Shown: positions 1 through 9,214, counted from the stretch's first letter. The stretch: DNA of 64,000 bases from Thalassospira lucentensis (GCF_011806425.1 NZ_JAATOV010000006.1:186001-250000), one strand, 5' to 3'. The notes: generated by a model from the letters alone, not told the origin. A program made the numbers and translations.

Positions 1-250
1 GCATGGCTTGGGTAAAGTCGACTTTTGGCTTGTTATCGTCAGTGCCAAGTCCTTTGGGCGCGGTCAGGCTGTTGGGCGGTGGGGTAAAGGGTTCAAGTGC
101 TTGCGCATGGACAAGCATTGGGCTTCCTGATAGCAACGCGGCACTTAGTCCGGCGATGCCGCCTTCGATGAAACGGCGGCGCGATAGGCCATTTGCCGCG
201 GTATGCGCCGCTGCGTTGTTGTGCGCCTTTTTGCCGTTTCTTGCCGTCAT
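1..250 (-). CDS. Partial Tat-exported protein, function unknown
   Basis: The minus-strand frame is open from 250 to the window edge, so only the N-terminus (about 83 residues) is visible. It carries a twin-arginine signal (SRRRFIEGGIAGLSAALLSG) followed by an Ala-rich stretch and a likely cleavage after VHAQA. This points to export in folded form by the Tat system. The mature start is Pro-rich and matches no family I recognise. ATG at 250 has AAGGA six bases upstream. An in-frame ATG at 268 is also possible and would add six residues. The gene lies 89 bp downstream of the LhgO-like gene on the same strand and could be co-transcribed with it. Function cannot be assigned from this fragment. Confidence 0.7.
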   Translation of the reverse strand, partial: MTARNGKKAHNNAAAHTAANGLSRRRFIEGGIAGLSAALLSGSPMLVHAQALEPFTPPPNSLTAPKGLGTDDNKPKVDFTQAM

Positions 251-339
251 TTGACGTTCCTTACCCATGCTGTTTTCTTGAGCCTTGTCGCGATACATCC
301 CGCACAGAGCAAGCCTTTAATGACTTTTTGATGCGCCCA

Positions 340-1476
340 TCAGGAGGCGATGCTCATATCGCTTTGGCCTGTGATGCGGTCACAGACCAATGCGCCAATC
401 GCAAGCGATGCGGTCAATCCCGGTGATTCAATACCATAGAGCATTACAAGTCCATTAAGGCCGTGCGTTTTTGCATCAGCAATCATGAAATCATGTGCCG
501 CTTCGCCCGGTGCCTGAATTTTCGGGCGCACGCCAGCATAGCCAGCCTGAAGGGCATCTTCGTCAAGGTCGGGGTAATATTTGCGAATGGCATCGGCAAA
601 ATCACGACGTCTTTCTTCTGGAACGTCATAGTTTGGTGCATCAACCCAAGTTACATCCGGGCCAAAGCGCGCCTGAGCACCCATATCAAGGGTCAAATGG
701 ATACCAAGCCCGGCTTGTTCCGGGGCAGGGTAGATCAAGGTTGAAAATGGTGCCTTGCCCGACAGGGTGAAATAACAGCCCCGTGCATAATGCTGCGCCG
801 GAACGGTTGCTGCGTCCATACCGTTAAAATTGCGGCCCAGTGTCTGGCTGTGCAATCCACAGGCTACAATCAGTTCCGCACAGGTCAGGCTCATTTCTTC
901 GCCGTCGGCATCGCGGGTGTGAACGGTGTAAACATCGTTTTCGTGATCCACCGAAATCACATCGGTATTAAGCGCCAAGGTGGCGCCGTTATTTTCCGCA
1001 TCCCCCAACAGGGTCACCATCAATTGATGGGAATCCACAATGCCGGTGGATGGGCTGTACAAAGCGCCAACGCAATTTAATGCTGGTTCACGCTCAAGGG
1101 TTTCGGCTTTGCTTAGCCAGACAAGGTCATCGACCCCGTTTTCCCGTGCCTTTTTCTCGATCGTGCGCAGGGCGTCGATTTGCTCATCGCTGGTGGCGAC
1201 AATGAGTTTGCCCGTACGTTTGTGATCGATGCCATTTTCAGCGCAATAGCGATACAGAAGTTCGCGGCCTTCGACGCACAATTGTGCTTTCAGGCTTCCT
1301 TTGGGGTAATAAATCCCGGCATGGATGACTTCGCTGTTGCGCGCGCTGGTTTCGGTACCGATGGCGTCATGGCGTTCGATGATCAGAACTTCGCGCCCTG
1401 TGCGCGCCAACGATCGGGCGCAGGCCAGTCCGACAACGCCTGCGCCAATAACAATGGTTTGGATATCTGTGGTCAT
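340..1476 (-). CDS. LhgO-like FAD-dependent L-2-hydroxyglutarate oxidase family protein
   Basis: This 378-residue protein belongs to the DAO/GlpO family of FAD oxidoreductases. The N-terminus has the dinucleotide-binding fold (VIGAGVVGLACARSLARTG, about residues 9-27) and an acidic strand end (IIERH). The motif ETSARNSEVIHAGIYYPKGSLKA, about residues 41-63, is typical of the L-2-hydroxyglutarate dehydrogenase/LhgO branch. A C-terminal FAD-contacting segment (YGIESPGLTASLAIG) closes the protein. LhgO relatives oxidise L-2-hydroxyglutarate to 2-oxoglutarate and pass electrons to the quinone pool. Length fits the family. The exact substrate is inferred, and other 2-hydroxyacids are possible. The upstream neighbour ends only 50 bp away on the same strand. 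Confidence 0.8.
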   Translation of the reverse strand: MTTDIQTIVIGAGVVGLACARSLARTGREVLIIERHDAIGTETSARNSEVIHAGIYYPKGSLKAQLCVEGRELLYRYCAENGIDHKRTGKLIVATSDEQIDALRTIEKKARENGVDDLVWLSKAETLEREPALNCVGALYSPSTGIVDSHQLMVTLLGDAENNGATLALNTDVISVDHENDVYTVHTRDADGEEMSLTCAELIVACGLHSQTLGRNFNGMDAATVPAQHYARGCYFTLSGKAPFSTLIYPAPEQAGLGIHLTLDMGAQARFGPDVTWVDAPNYDVPEERRRDFADAIRKYYPDLDEDALQAGYAGVRPKIQAPGEAAHDFMIADAKTHGLNGLVMLYGIESPGLTASLAIGALVCDRITGQSDMSIAS

Positions 1477-1525
1477 TTGGTGTGTTTCGTCGTGTTCTTG
1501 GTGGGGCTTACGACGACGTGTTTAA

Positions 1526-2563
1526 CTAGTTGCGCTGGCGGAAATAAACCGCCTGTCCACTATTGTCTTTGCCGTCGCCGGTGACTGATGACGCATTTTC
1601 GCTGGTGTAATTGCCACGCGCGAAGCTGCTGTCATTACAATAGACATACCAGCTGCCGAACGGCAAGGTGCCGCTGTTATAGGAGCCACCTTCGTGGCGC
1701 CAAGTGCCTTCGCAATGACGCTGATCGTCATCGACAACCATTGTGCCTTCGCCTGATGGCTTGTCGAAATTCAAAGCACCGGTACCACGTACACCTTGCC
1801 AGTTGGTCGTGATTGCAATGCCGTCTTCCGGCGGGATTGTTGCTTCGCCTTCGGGTTGTTGGGCACTGGCCGCGGCGAGGGATGGTTTTGCAACGCCGTC
1901 GGGCAGTTGAACGGTGAACCGTTTGATAAAGGACGCGCCGAATTCCTGGGCGTCAATCATGCTGATGGCCGGTGATGCTTCAATCGCACCATTTTCACCC
2001 TGCTGCGAAGCCGGGTTACAGTAATATCCAAGCAGACGGCTCGCGCGTTCGGTTTGTGTTTGCGGATCCCACTGGCCCACAAACGAAACGCATTGTGACC
2101 CGTCGCGGATAAACGGCACCATTGAAATCGGACCGATTGATGTTTGCTGTACGAAGTTCGCCCCATTGGTCTGGGTGCCAGTTTCCAACGCGTCAAACAT
2201 GCTTAAAAGCTGGCTTGGCGCCATGGCGGTGCTAAACTTAAAACCAGCTGATGACGTGGTGAAAACCGTTTCCAAAAATAAATCACTGCCCGATTGTGCG
2301 GGGGCGTTTTCTGCGCGCGGGGCAAACCAGCGGCCGACGAAAACCGTGGTGTTATCGCGGTATTGACGCAAAAATACGGCTTGGCTGTCATTTTCGGATG
2401 CAAAGGACATTGGGCTTTGATCTGCAGGGACTTGTTCGAACCCGCCGACCTGCTGTGCGGATGCACATTGCACTGTTGCAATTAGGAGGCCCCCAACAAC
2501 CCCACTCATCAATGCCGCCCGATATTGCACTTGTCGTCCTTTCTTTATGTTTTTCAGGCGCAT
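1526..2563 (-). CDS. Secreted protein of unknown function
   Basis: This 345-residue product has a basic N-terminus (MRLKNIKKGRQ), a hydrophobic core and an Ala-x-Ala cleavage site (CASAQQ), so it should be periplasmic or outer-membrane associated. The mature part is rich in Gly, Ser and aromatic residues with alternating polar/hydrophobic strands, which suggests a beta-rich fold. The C-terminal third has short repeats of the type GTGALNFDKPSGEGTMVVDD and GTLPFGSWYVYC. Four scattered cysteines could form disulfides. I recognise no family. A shorter start at Met19 (position 2509) is possible but would lack the basic n-region. It diverges from mipZ across a 246-bp intergenic region. Confidence 0.65.
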   Translation of the reverse strand: MRLKNIKKGRQVQYRAALMSGVVGGLLIATVQCASAQQVGGFEQVPADQSPMSFASENDSQAVFLRQYRDNTTVFVGRWFAPRAENAPAQSGSDLFLETVFTTSSAGFKFSTAMAPSQLLSMFDALETGTQTNGANFVQQTSIGPISMVPFIRDGSQCVSFVGQWDPQTQTERASRLLGYYCNPASQQGENGAIEASPAISMIDAQEFGASFIKRFTVQLPDGVAKPSLAAASAQQPEGEATIPPEDGIAITTNWQGVRGTGALNFDKPSGEGTMVVDDDQRHCEGTWRHEGGSYNSGTLPFGSWYVYCNDSSFARGNYTSENASSVTGDGKDNSGQAVYFRQRN

Positions 2564-2809
2564 TTATGATTTGCGCTACCCTTATGTTTACCTTTGCGAT
2601 GGTAAGTTGCCTAGGGTAAAGACGCAATCTACATAAGCGTGCCGAAAGTCGGTATACATATGTGCTTGCGGCTTGACCGTGAGGACTTGTTAAACGACGC
2701 CACGACGAAAATGTTCCTTTGAACTTGATTTTTGGGGATAAAGTGGCTCATTGGGAATGACGGGTCCTGGGGACAATATAAAGATGCCTGAAGAACGGAG
2801 CAAATAGCC

Positions 2810-3709
2810 ATGACGGTGCAAGAGACCAGCGCAGGCGGGGATAGCGCAGGCCAACAGACCGCAACGGATAAAAAGCCGCAATCCAACCGCGCCCATGTGA
2901 TTGTCATTGGCAATGAAAAAGGCGGGTCGGGCAAATCAACAACAGCGATGCACCTGATTGTTTCCCTGATGAAAATGGGGTTCAAGGTCGGATCGCTTGA
3001 TATTGATGCCCGGCAGGGAACGCTGACCCGTTATATCGAGAACCGCGTCGCGTTTAACGCCAAAAAAGGGTTGAACCTGCCGACGCCGGATCATCGTCCG
3101 ATTTATCGCAGTGAAGTTTCGGACGGCAATGAGGCCAAACTTGATGAGCGCGACCGATTTACCAACGCATTGGGCGAAATGGTTGTCGGATGTGATTTCG
3201 TTGTGATGGATTGCCCCGGCAGTGACAATTACCTGTCACGTTTGGCGCATGCCTGTGCGGATACGCTGATTACGCCGATCAATGACAGTTTCATCGACCT
3301 TGATATGTTGGCCCGGATTGATCCAGATAACTTGGATATCAAAGGACCAAGCATCTATGCCGAAATGGTGTGGGATGCGCGCAAGCGGCGTGCAGGTGTC
3401 GATGGGGGGACGATTGATTGGATTGTCATGCGCAATCGATTGTCACATTTGGATGCCCGAAACAAACGCGATATCGCCGAAATCGTGGAAAAGCTGGCTG
3501 ATCGCATTCGCTTCCGCTCCGCACCTGGCTTTGGTGAACGCGTGATTTATCGTGAACTGTTCCTAAAGGGCTTGACCCTTTTGGACTTGCGCGAAAAAGG
3601 TGTTGGTATCCCAATGAGCATGTCTCATATGGCGGCGCGTCAGGAAGTGCGTTCGTTGCTTGAAGTGATCGGGTTCAAACCATCCGAAGGCGAAGAGTTG
3701 CCGATCTGA
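2810..3709 (+). CDS. mipZ: MipZ, ParA-type ATPase positioning the division site
   Basis: This 299-residue P-loop ATPase has a deviant Walker A (GNEKGGSGKSTTAMH, about residues 38-52), a switch I region (DIDARQGT) and a Walker B-like VVMDCPGSDN. The insertions and C-terminal region (SMSHMAARQEVR) match MipZ rather than ParA or Soj. In alphaproteobacteria MipZ forms a bipolar gradient through ParB and inhibits FtsZ polymerisation, so the Z-ring forms at midcell; it replaces MinCD. The length fits the family. ATG at 2810 follows a GGAG-type site (gaacggagcaaatagcc). Two genes follow on the same strand, and the first begins 69 bp downstream. Confidence 0.93.
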   Translation: MTVQETSAGGDSAGQQTATDKKPQSNRAHVIVIGNEKGGSGKSTTAMHLIVSLMKMGFKVGSLDIDARQGTLTRYIENRVAFNAKKGLNLPTPDHRPIYRSEVSDGNEAKLDERDRFTNALGEMVVGCDFVVMDCPGSDNYLSRLAHACADTLITPINDSFIDLDMLARIDPDNLDIKGPSIYAEMVWDARKRRAGVDGGTIDWIVMRNRLSHLDARNKRDIAEIVEKLADRIRFRSAPGFGERVIYRELFLKGLTLLDLREKGVGIPMSMSHMAARQEVRSLLEVIGFKPSEGEELPI

Positions 3710-3778
3710 CCTGTTGCAGCCTATATCTGTAAGGGTACATCATGGTGCCTGACCACAAAGCTGAACAGGTAGATTTAC

Positions 3779-4501
3779 TTGGCGCGCAAAAACATTGTTT
3801 CGGATACATCAAATAGTCAGGACGTCGCAGAGTTCCTAAGCAAGGCGCGCGACCTGTCGGTGCGCGCGCCTGCCTCTGGCCCGGCACAGGGGCGGTTGAT
3901 CTTTGCCATGGATGCCACGGCCAGCCGCCAGCCAAGCTGGGACAATGCCGCAATGCTTCAGGCAGAAATGTTTGACGCGGTATCGGGGCTCGGCGCGCTT
4001 GATATCCAGCTTGTGTTCTTTCGCGGTTTGTCTGAATGCAAGGCAAGTGCATGGTGCCGAGATGCCAAGGCACTTGGCAATTATATGACCAAAGTTACCT
4101 GCCAGGCGGGGCATACCCAGATTGAACGTGTCTTGGCGCATGTCGAACGCGAAGCCGCAGGCAAGAAAATCGATGCCTTGATTTATGTCGGTGACTGCAT
4201 TGAAGAAAGCCCCGATATTCTTGCCCCGATAGCCGGTGAATTGGCGTTAAAGGGTGTGAAGGCATTCATGTTCCAAGAAGGCCATGACCGCACTGCGCAA
4301 TTTGCGTTCGAGGAAATTGCCCGTATTACGGGTGGTGCCTTTATGCAGTTTGACGCCAGTGCTGCCAAAAAACTGCGTGATTTGCTTGGCGCTGTCGCAA
4401 GCTACGCCGTTGGTGGCCAAAATGGTCTGTCGGTTTATCAAGAAAAAACAGGGTCAAAAGACGTGCTTTTGCTGGGCAATAAATTGCGGAAAAAATCGTA
4501 A
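3779..4501 (+). CDS. VWA domain-containing protein
   Basis: This 240-residue protein has a von Willebrand A-like fold. A MIDAS-type motif D-x-T-x-S (AMDATASR, about residues 43-50) sits after the first strand, and a second strand reads ALIYVGDCIEE. Such domains bind a metal and mediate protein-protein contacts. The only in-frame start after the stop at 3770-3772 with reasonable context is TTG at 3779, about 8 bp after AGGT; ATT at 3773 is unlikely. The stop codon overlaps the next ATG by one base, so the two are translationally coupled. It sits between MipZ and a membrane J-domain protein. A role with the cell envelope or division is inferred from this context only. Confidence 0.75.
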   Translation: MARKNIVSDTSNSQDVAEFLSKARDLSVRAPASGPAQGRLIFAMDATASRQPSWDNAAMLQAEMFDAVSGLGALDIQLVFFRGLSECKASAWCRDAKALGNYMTKVTCQAGHTQIERVLAHVEREAAGKKIDALIYVGDCIEESPDILAPIAGELALKGVKAFMFQEGHDRTAQFAFEEIARITGGAFMQFDASAAKKLRDLLGAVASYAVGGQNGLSVYQEKTGSKDVLLLGNKLRKKS

Positions 4502-5328
4502 TGCAATGGTTGCTGGTTGGCATCGCACTGTTTGTTGGGGTTAGTTTTTTCATCCGCTGGATGACCGAAGCCGATCCAAAAGATATCCGAAAAATCGGTA
4601 TGATTGTGGCAATCTCGCTGCTGGTGATTTTCGCTGGTTGGATGCTTTTGACGGGCAAACTTGCGGTGATGGCCGGGGCTTTGGCAGCGGCCGTTCCGTT
4701 TCTGTTACGTCTTCTTAAAATTGGCTTTTTGTTGCCATTATTACGCAAGATATTCGGTTGGTCGCGTCGGACAGCACCCCCTGGTGGTTTTGGTCAGCAC
4801 GGGGGTGGTGCCGGCAAAAAGTCAGAAATCAGAACGGACTATCTTTACATGCTGCTTGATCTTGAAACCGGCCAAATGCAAGGTTCCGTGCATAACGGAC
4901 CATATGCCGGTGCCGATCTTGACAGCTTGGGGCTTGACGACCTGCGGTTGCTTTATGTTCAATGTTGCGGTGCAACTGATCAAAGTCAGGCTGTTTTGGA
5001 AGCTTATCTTGACCGTCGGCCAGATTGCGCTGATTGGCAGGGATGGCCCAAAACAGACCCGGGCGATAATGGCACCTATGCAGGGGGAAGCGACCGCACC
5101 CAAAACGACAGTGGTCAGAATAACAGACGGACTTCTGGCGCCGATGACATGACGGCCGATGTGGCCCGTAAAATCCTTAAGGTTGGCAGAAATGCAACCC
5201 GCAAGGAGATCAACCGGGCCTATAAAGAACAGATCAAGACGGTGCACCCAGATCATGGGGGATCGGACTATCTGGCATCGCGGCTTAATGCGGCACGAAG
5301 CCTTTTGTTACGGCTATGTAAAGAATAG
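4501..5328 (+). CDS. Membrane-anchored J-domain (DnaJ-like) protein
   Basis: This 275-residue protein begins with membrane helices (about residues 2-19, 33-50 and 53-80). A Gly-rich linker (PPGGFGQHGGGAGKK) and a cytoplasmic region follow, with a C-terminal J domain at about residues 222-275. The J domain carries the diagnostic HPD tripeptide (KTVHPDHGGSD). Such proteins recruit DnaK (Hsp70) to a membrane site; the layout recalls DjlA/TIM14-like co-chaperones. ATG at 4501 overlaps the TAA of the VWA gene (TAATG), which indicates tight coupling. The segment YMLLDLETGQMQGSVHNGPYAGADLD precedes the J domain and is probably the client-specific part. The exact client is unknown. Confidence 0.8.
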   Translation: MQWLLVGIALFVGVSFFIRWMTEADPKDIRKIGMIVAISLLVIFAGWMLLTGKLAVMAGALAAAVPFLLRLLKIGFLLPLLRKIFGWSRRTAPPGGFGQHGGGAGKKSEIRTDYLYMLLDLETGQMQGSVHNGPYAGADLDSLGLDDLRLLYVQCCGATDQSQAVLEAYLDRRPDCADWQGWPKTDPGDNGTYAGGSDRTQNDSGQNNRRTSGADDMTADVARKILKVGRNATRKEINRAYKEQIKTVHPDHGGSDYLASRLNAARSLLLRLCKE

Positions 5329-5387
5329 CGTGAATTATGCTTACGCTTGCTTGATCACCGTTCTGGAATCGTGGCAAAAGCATTTAT

Positions 5388-5416
5388 GCAGACAGTTCTT
5401 GAAAGAACTGGCCTGC
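5388..5416 (+). other. Hairpin in the galU upstream region
   Basis: An imperfect stem-loop has outer arms GCAG/CTGC and inner arms CAGTTC/GAACTG around TTGAAA. It has no T-run and ends 26 bp before the galU start. It could be a 5'-UTR structure; I have no evidence for a function. Confidence 0.3.
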
Positions 5417-5441
5417 AGCGGTTGAAAAAGGAAATTTTTGA

Positions 5442-6329
5442 ATGTCGAAACGAATCAAAAAGGCTGTTTTCCCGGTGGCAGGTATGGGGACACGTTTTTT
5501 GCCTGCAACCAAGGCAATGCCGAAAGAAATGTTGCCTGTCGTGGACAAGCCGCTGATTCAATATGCTGTCGAAGAAGCAATTGCTGCGGGTATTGAAGAA
5601 TTCATCTTTGTTACGGGCCGCGGCAAAAGTGCGATCGAAGATCACTTTGACCGGTCTGCCGAACTTGAAGCCATCCTGACCGAGCGCGGAAAAGAAGACG
5701 CGCTGGCCAAGGCGCTTGAAATGATCCCTGATCATGGTCGCGTGACCTATACCCGTCAGGGAAATCCGCTGGGCCTTGGCCATGCGGTACTTTGCGCCAA
5801 ATCGCTTGTTGGTGATGAACCATTTGTCGTTCTGCTGGCAGATGACCTTATTCAGTCGCAGACGCCATGCATGAAGCAAATGGTCGAAAGTTACGGTCGT
5901 ACGGGCGGCAACATGGTTGCTGTTATGGATGTGCCGCGCGAAGAGACGGCGCGCTATGGTGTGCTTGAAGTCGAAGGTACAAATGGCCGTTTGGTTAGTG
6001 CATGTGGCATGGTTGAAAAGCCAAAGCCCGAAGAAGCTCCGTCGACGCTCTCGGCAATTGGTCGTTACATCTTGGACCCGGGTATTTTCGAGGTTCTTGA
6101 AAATATCCCGCGCGGAGCTGGTAATGAAATTCAGCTGACCGATGCCTTGGCTGCGATGATCGGCAAAGTTCCGTTCTATGGATACCGTTTCGAAGGTCAT
6201 CGTTTTGACTGCGGTAACAAGATTGGCTTCCTGAAAGCCACCATGTCATTTGCCTTGGCACGCGAAGATATGCGTGACGATGTACGTCAACTTATTCGCG
6301 ACTTCGCCGACGGCGAAGCCGCAGAATAA
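5442..6329 (+). CDS. galU: UTP-glucose-1-phosphate uridylyltransferase
   Basis: This 295-residue GalU makes UDP-glucose from UTP and glucose-1-phosphate in the cytoplasm. The nucleotide-binding signature KKAVFPVAGMGTRFLPATKA (about residues 5-24) is intact. It is followed by KEMLPVVDKPLIQYAVEEA, the metal-site region LLADD and the sugar-binding segment GNEIQLTDALA. Length is typical. ATG at 5442 has AAAGGAAA about 8 bp upstream. The next genes encode UDP-glucose dehydrogenase and a phosphosugar mutase, so the cluster makes precursors for exopolysaccharide, capsule or LPS. Confidence 0.95.
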   Translation: MSKRIKKAVFPVAGMGTRFLPATKAMPKEMLPVVDKPLIQYAVEEAIAAGIEEFIFVTGRGKSAIEDHFDRSAELEAILTERGKEDALAKALEMIPDHGRVTYTRQGNPLGLGHAVLCAKSLVGDEPFVVLLADDLIQSQTPCMKQMVESYGRTGGNMVAVMDVPREETARYGVLEVEGTNGRLVSACGMVEKPKPEEAPSTLSAIGRYILDPGIFEVLENIPRGAGNEIQLTDALAAMIGKVPFYGYRFEGHRFDCGNKIGFLKATMSFALAREDMRDDVRQLIRDFADGEAAE

Positions 6330-6350
6330 TATTTTAAATCAATGATATTA

Positions 6351-6378
6351 AGCCGGGATGGGGCATTCCATCCCGGCT
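6351..6378 (+). other. Strong stem-loop between galU and ugd
   Basis: A perfect 11-bp stem (AGCCGGGATGG / CCATCCCGGCT) with a 6-nt loop lies 22 bp after the galU stop. No T-run follows, only GCTAATCTCC, so full intrinsic termination is doubtful. It may stabilise the galU transcript end or lower ugd expression. Confidence 0.55.
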
Positions 6379-6406
6379 GCTAATCTCCTTACTAGGATAA
6401 ACATCC

Positions 6407-7723
6407 ATGCGCGTAGCAATGATTGGCACCGGTTATGTTGGACTTGTGTCCGGTGCTTGTTTTTCAGAATTCGGCACAGACGTAATCTGTGTCGATAAAG
6501 ATGTTGAAAAAATCAATCGCCTCGAAGACGGCATCATGCCGATCTACGAACCTGGTTTGGATGTTCTGGTCGAAAACAACGTTAAAGCTGGCCGCCTGAC
6601 CTTTACCACTGACCTTAAAGAAGGGGTCAAGGATGCCGATGCGGTGTTTATCGCGGTTGGCACGCCGACCCGTCGTGGGGATGGTCACGCTGATTTAAGT
6701 TATGTCTATGCCGCCGCCGAAGAAATTGCCGAGGCGATGGAAGGCTTTACGGTCATCGTTACCAAATCGACAGTTCCAGTTGGAACGGGGCGTGAAGTTG
6801 AACGCATCATTCGTGCCAAACGCCCGGATGCGGAATTTGCGGTGGTTTCAAACCCGGAATTCCTGCGCGAAGGATCGGCAATTGGCGATTTCATGCGTCC
6901 GGACCGCGTCGTCATCGGCACGAGTAATGAGCGCGCACGCGAAGTGATGTCCGATCTGTATCGTCCTCTGTATCTGATCGAAACGCCGATTGTTTTCACC
7001 ACGCGTGAAACATCGGAAATGATCAAATATGCGGCCAATACGTTCTTGGCGGCAAAGATCACCTTTATCAACGAAATTGCTGATCTGTGTGAAAAAGTGG
7101 GTGCAGACGTGCATGACGTAGCGCGCGGCATAGGACTGGATGGCCGTATTGGCAAAAAGTTCCTGCATCCTGGGCCGGGCTATGGTGGGTCTTGCTTCCC
7201 AAAAGATACGCTCGCTCTTGTGCGGACGGCGCAGGAGTATGACAGCCCGCTTCGGATTATTGAAACCGTGGTTAGTGTTAACGCCGACCGCAAAAAAGCA
7301 ATGGCTGATCGCATTATCTCTGCCTGCGGCGGATCGGTTGAAGGCAAAACAATCGGTATCTTGGGGCTGGCCTTTAAGCCCAATACCGATGACATGCGTG
7401 ATGCGCCAAGCCTTGATATCGTTCCGGCCCTGATCGCGGCGGGTGCAACGGTTAAGGCCTATGACCCCGAAGCCATGGAAGAAGCTAAGAAGCTTCTTGA
7501 TGGTCTGAACTATTGTGAAAATGCCTATGATACCATCGAAAACGCCGATGCCATGGTCGTTCTGACCGAATGGAACGAGTTCCGCGGCATTGACCTTGAC
7601 CGTATCAAGGAATTGCTCAAACACCCGATCGTTGTCGATTTGCGCAACGTTTATGATCCTGCCGAAATGGCTGCGAGCGGGTTCAGCTATTCCTGTGTCG
7701 GACGTGCATCAATTGGAGGCTAA
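6407..7723 (+). CDS. ugd: UDP-glucose 6-dehydrogenase
   Basis: This 438-residue member of the UDP-glucose/GDP-mannose dehydrogenase family oxidises UDP-glucose to UDP-glucuronate with two NAD+. It has the N-terminal Rossmann motif (MIGTGYVGLVSGACF), the central dimerisation helix and the catalytic Cys in GPGYGGSCFPKDT (about residues 250-262). The C-terminal UDP-binding domain begins at about residue 310 (IGILGLAFKPNTDDMRDAPS). Direct coupling to galU supports UDP-glucose as substrate. ATG at 6407 follows AGGATAA. The next gene starts 8 bp downstream, so the two are surely co-transcribed. Confidence 0.94.
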   Translation: MRVAMIGTGYVGLVSGACFSEFGTDVICVDKDVEKINRLEDGIMPIYEPGLDVLVENNVKAGRLTFTTDLKEGVKDADAVFIAVGTPTRRGDGHADLSYVYAAAEEIAEAMEGFTVIVTKSTVPVGTGREVERIIRAKRPDAEFAVVSNPEFLREGSAIGDFMRPDRVVIGTSNERAREVMSDLYRPLYLIETPIVFTTRETSEMIKYAANTFLAAKITFINEIADLCEKVGADVHDVARGIGLDGRIGKKFLHPGPGYGGSCFPKDTLALVRTAQEYDSPLRIIETVVSVNADRKKAMADRIISACGGSVEGKTIGILGLAFKPNTDDMRDAPSLDIVPALIAAGATVKAYDPEAMEEAKKLLDGLNYCENAYDTIENADAMVVLTEWNEFRGIDLDRIKELLKHPIVVDLRNVYDPAEMAASGFSYSCVGRASIGG

Positions 7724-7730
7724 TACCAAC

Positions 7731-9146
7731 ATGAGTTTATCTGCCAGACATACATTTGACAGCTCGGTACTGCGTGAATACGACGTGCGCGGCGTTGTGG
7801 GGGAAACCTTGCATGCGGCGGACGCCAATGCACTTGGCAAGGCCTTTGGTACTATGGTGCGTCGGTCCGGCGGGAAAAAGGTTGCTGTCGGTCGCGATGG
7901 CCGCATCAGTTCGCCGGAATTGGCCGAAGCCCTGATTGATGGCATTCTGTCGACCGGGTGTGATGTGGTGCGGATCGGGCGTGGTCCGACCCCGATGCTG
8001 TATTTTACGGTTTATGACGAGAAAACCGATGCCGGCATCATGGTGACCGGGTCGCACAATCCATCAAACTATAATGGCTTTAAGATGCTAAATGCCGGGA
8101 AATCGGTGTTTGGTGAGGCCATCCAGGAACTGGGCCAGATTGCCGCAAAGGGTGATTTTGAAACCGGTGCTGGTGAGGTAATCGATGTGGATGTCGAAGA
8201 CCGGTATGTTGAGCGTCTGGTGAAGGAGCTGGATTGCGACGTAGTAAAGCCGATGACCATTGTTTGGGATTGCGGGAATGGTGCTGCGGGCGACGTTGTT
8301 CGCAAACTAACCGCGCAGCTTCCGGGTACCCATTATTTGCTTTTTGATGAGGTCGACGGAACGTTCCCTAACCACCATCCTGACCCGACGGTTGAAGCCA
8401 ATCTGGTGGACCTTAAGGCCGAAGTCGCCAAACACAATGCCGATTGGGGCGTTGCGTTTGACGGTGATGGAGACCGTATTGGAGTCATTGATGGCAAGGG
8501 CAATGTGCTTTGGGGCGATCAGTTGTTGCAGATCTTTGCGGCAGACGTTCTTCAACGCCAACCTGGTGCAGCAATCATTGCGGACGTTAAAGCCAGCCAG
8601 ACTTTGTTTGACGAAGTGACACGGCTTGGTGGCAAGGCAATCATGTGGAAAACCGGTCATTCCCTGATCAAGACCAAAATGATCGAGGAAAAAGCACCGA
8701 TTGCTGGTGAAATGAGTGGCCACATTTTCTTTGCCGAGCGTTATTACGGCTATGACGATGCGACCTATGCGGCTGTGCGTCTGTATCGCATTCTGGTTCA
8801 AAGCGGCAAAAGCCTTGCCGATTGGCGTGCCGCGATGCCCGTTGCGGTTAATACGCCTGAAACCCGCATTGAATGCCCAGATGATCGCAAATTCGATTTG
8901 ATCGAGGAAGTTCGTGGCCGTCTGGCCGAGGCTGGCGCAGAAGTCAGTGGCATCGATGGCGTGCGTGTCAGCACCGACGATGGTTGGTGGTTGCTGCGTG
9001 CATCAAACACCCAGCCAGCGATCGTTGCGCGCTGTGAAGCGGCGGATGAGGCTGGATTGACCCGCCTTAAGGCACAGGTCACCGATCAGTTGGTTAAAAG
9101 CGGACTGTCATCGGATGATTTCTTTGCCCCGGGTGGGGGACACTAA
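7731..9146 (+). CDS. Phosphomannomutase/phosphoglucomutase (AlgC/ManB type)
   Basis: This 471-residue alpha-D-phosphohexomutase interconverts the 6- and 1-phosphates of mannose and/or glucose. It supplies glucose-1-phosphate to GalU and mannose-1-phosphate for GDP-mannose. The catalytic phosphoserine loop (MVTGSHNPSNYNGFKM, about residues 103-118), the Mg-binding loop DGDGDRIGVID, the sugar-specificity loop GEMSGHIFF and the phosphate-binding loop RASNTQPAIV are present. I chose ATG at 7731 (MSLSARHTFDSSVLREYDVRG). It follows GGAGG at 7715-7719 and gives the usual family N-terminus; longer versions would overlap ugd. Last gene of the galU-ugd cluster. Confidence 0.92.
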   Translation: MSLSARHTFDSSVLREYDVRGVVGETLHAADANALGKAFGTMVRRSGGKKVAVGRDGRISSPELAEALIDGILSTGCDVVRIGRGPTPMLYFTVYDEKTDAGIMVTGSHNPSNYNGFKMLNAGKSVFGEAIQELGQIAAKGDFETGAGEVIDVDVEDRYVERLVKELDCDVVKPMTIVWDCGNGAAGDVVRKLTAQLPGTHYLLFDEVDGTFPNHHPDPTVEANLVDLKAEVAKHNADWGVAFDGDGDRIGVIDGKGNVLWGDQLLQIFAADVLQRQPGAAIIADVKASQTLFDEVTRLGGKAIMWKTGHSLIKTKMIEEKAPIAGEMSGHIFFAERYYGYDDATYAAVRLYRILVQSGKSLADWRAAMPVAVNTPETRIECPDDRKFDLIEEVRGRLAEAGAEVSGIDGVRVSTDDGWWLLRASNTQPAIVARCEAADEAGLTRLKAQVTDQLVKSGLSSDDFFAPGGGH

Positions 9147-9190
9147 GTCCGTTACTTCGGTCATCCCTTGATCGATAAGACATTAAAAAA

Positions 9191-9214
9191 GGCCGTCAGA
9201 AAGTTCTGACGGCC
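9191..9214. terminator. Bidirectional intrinsic terminator
   Basis: A perfect 10-bp stem GGCCGTCAGA / TCTGACGGCC has an AAGT loop. It is flanked by TTTT on the plus side and by a six-base T-run on the minus side. It ends both the galU-ugd-mutase operon and the convergent carboxypeptidase gene. Confidence 0.9.
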
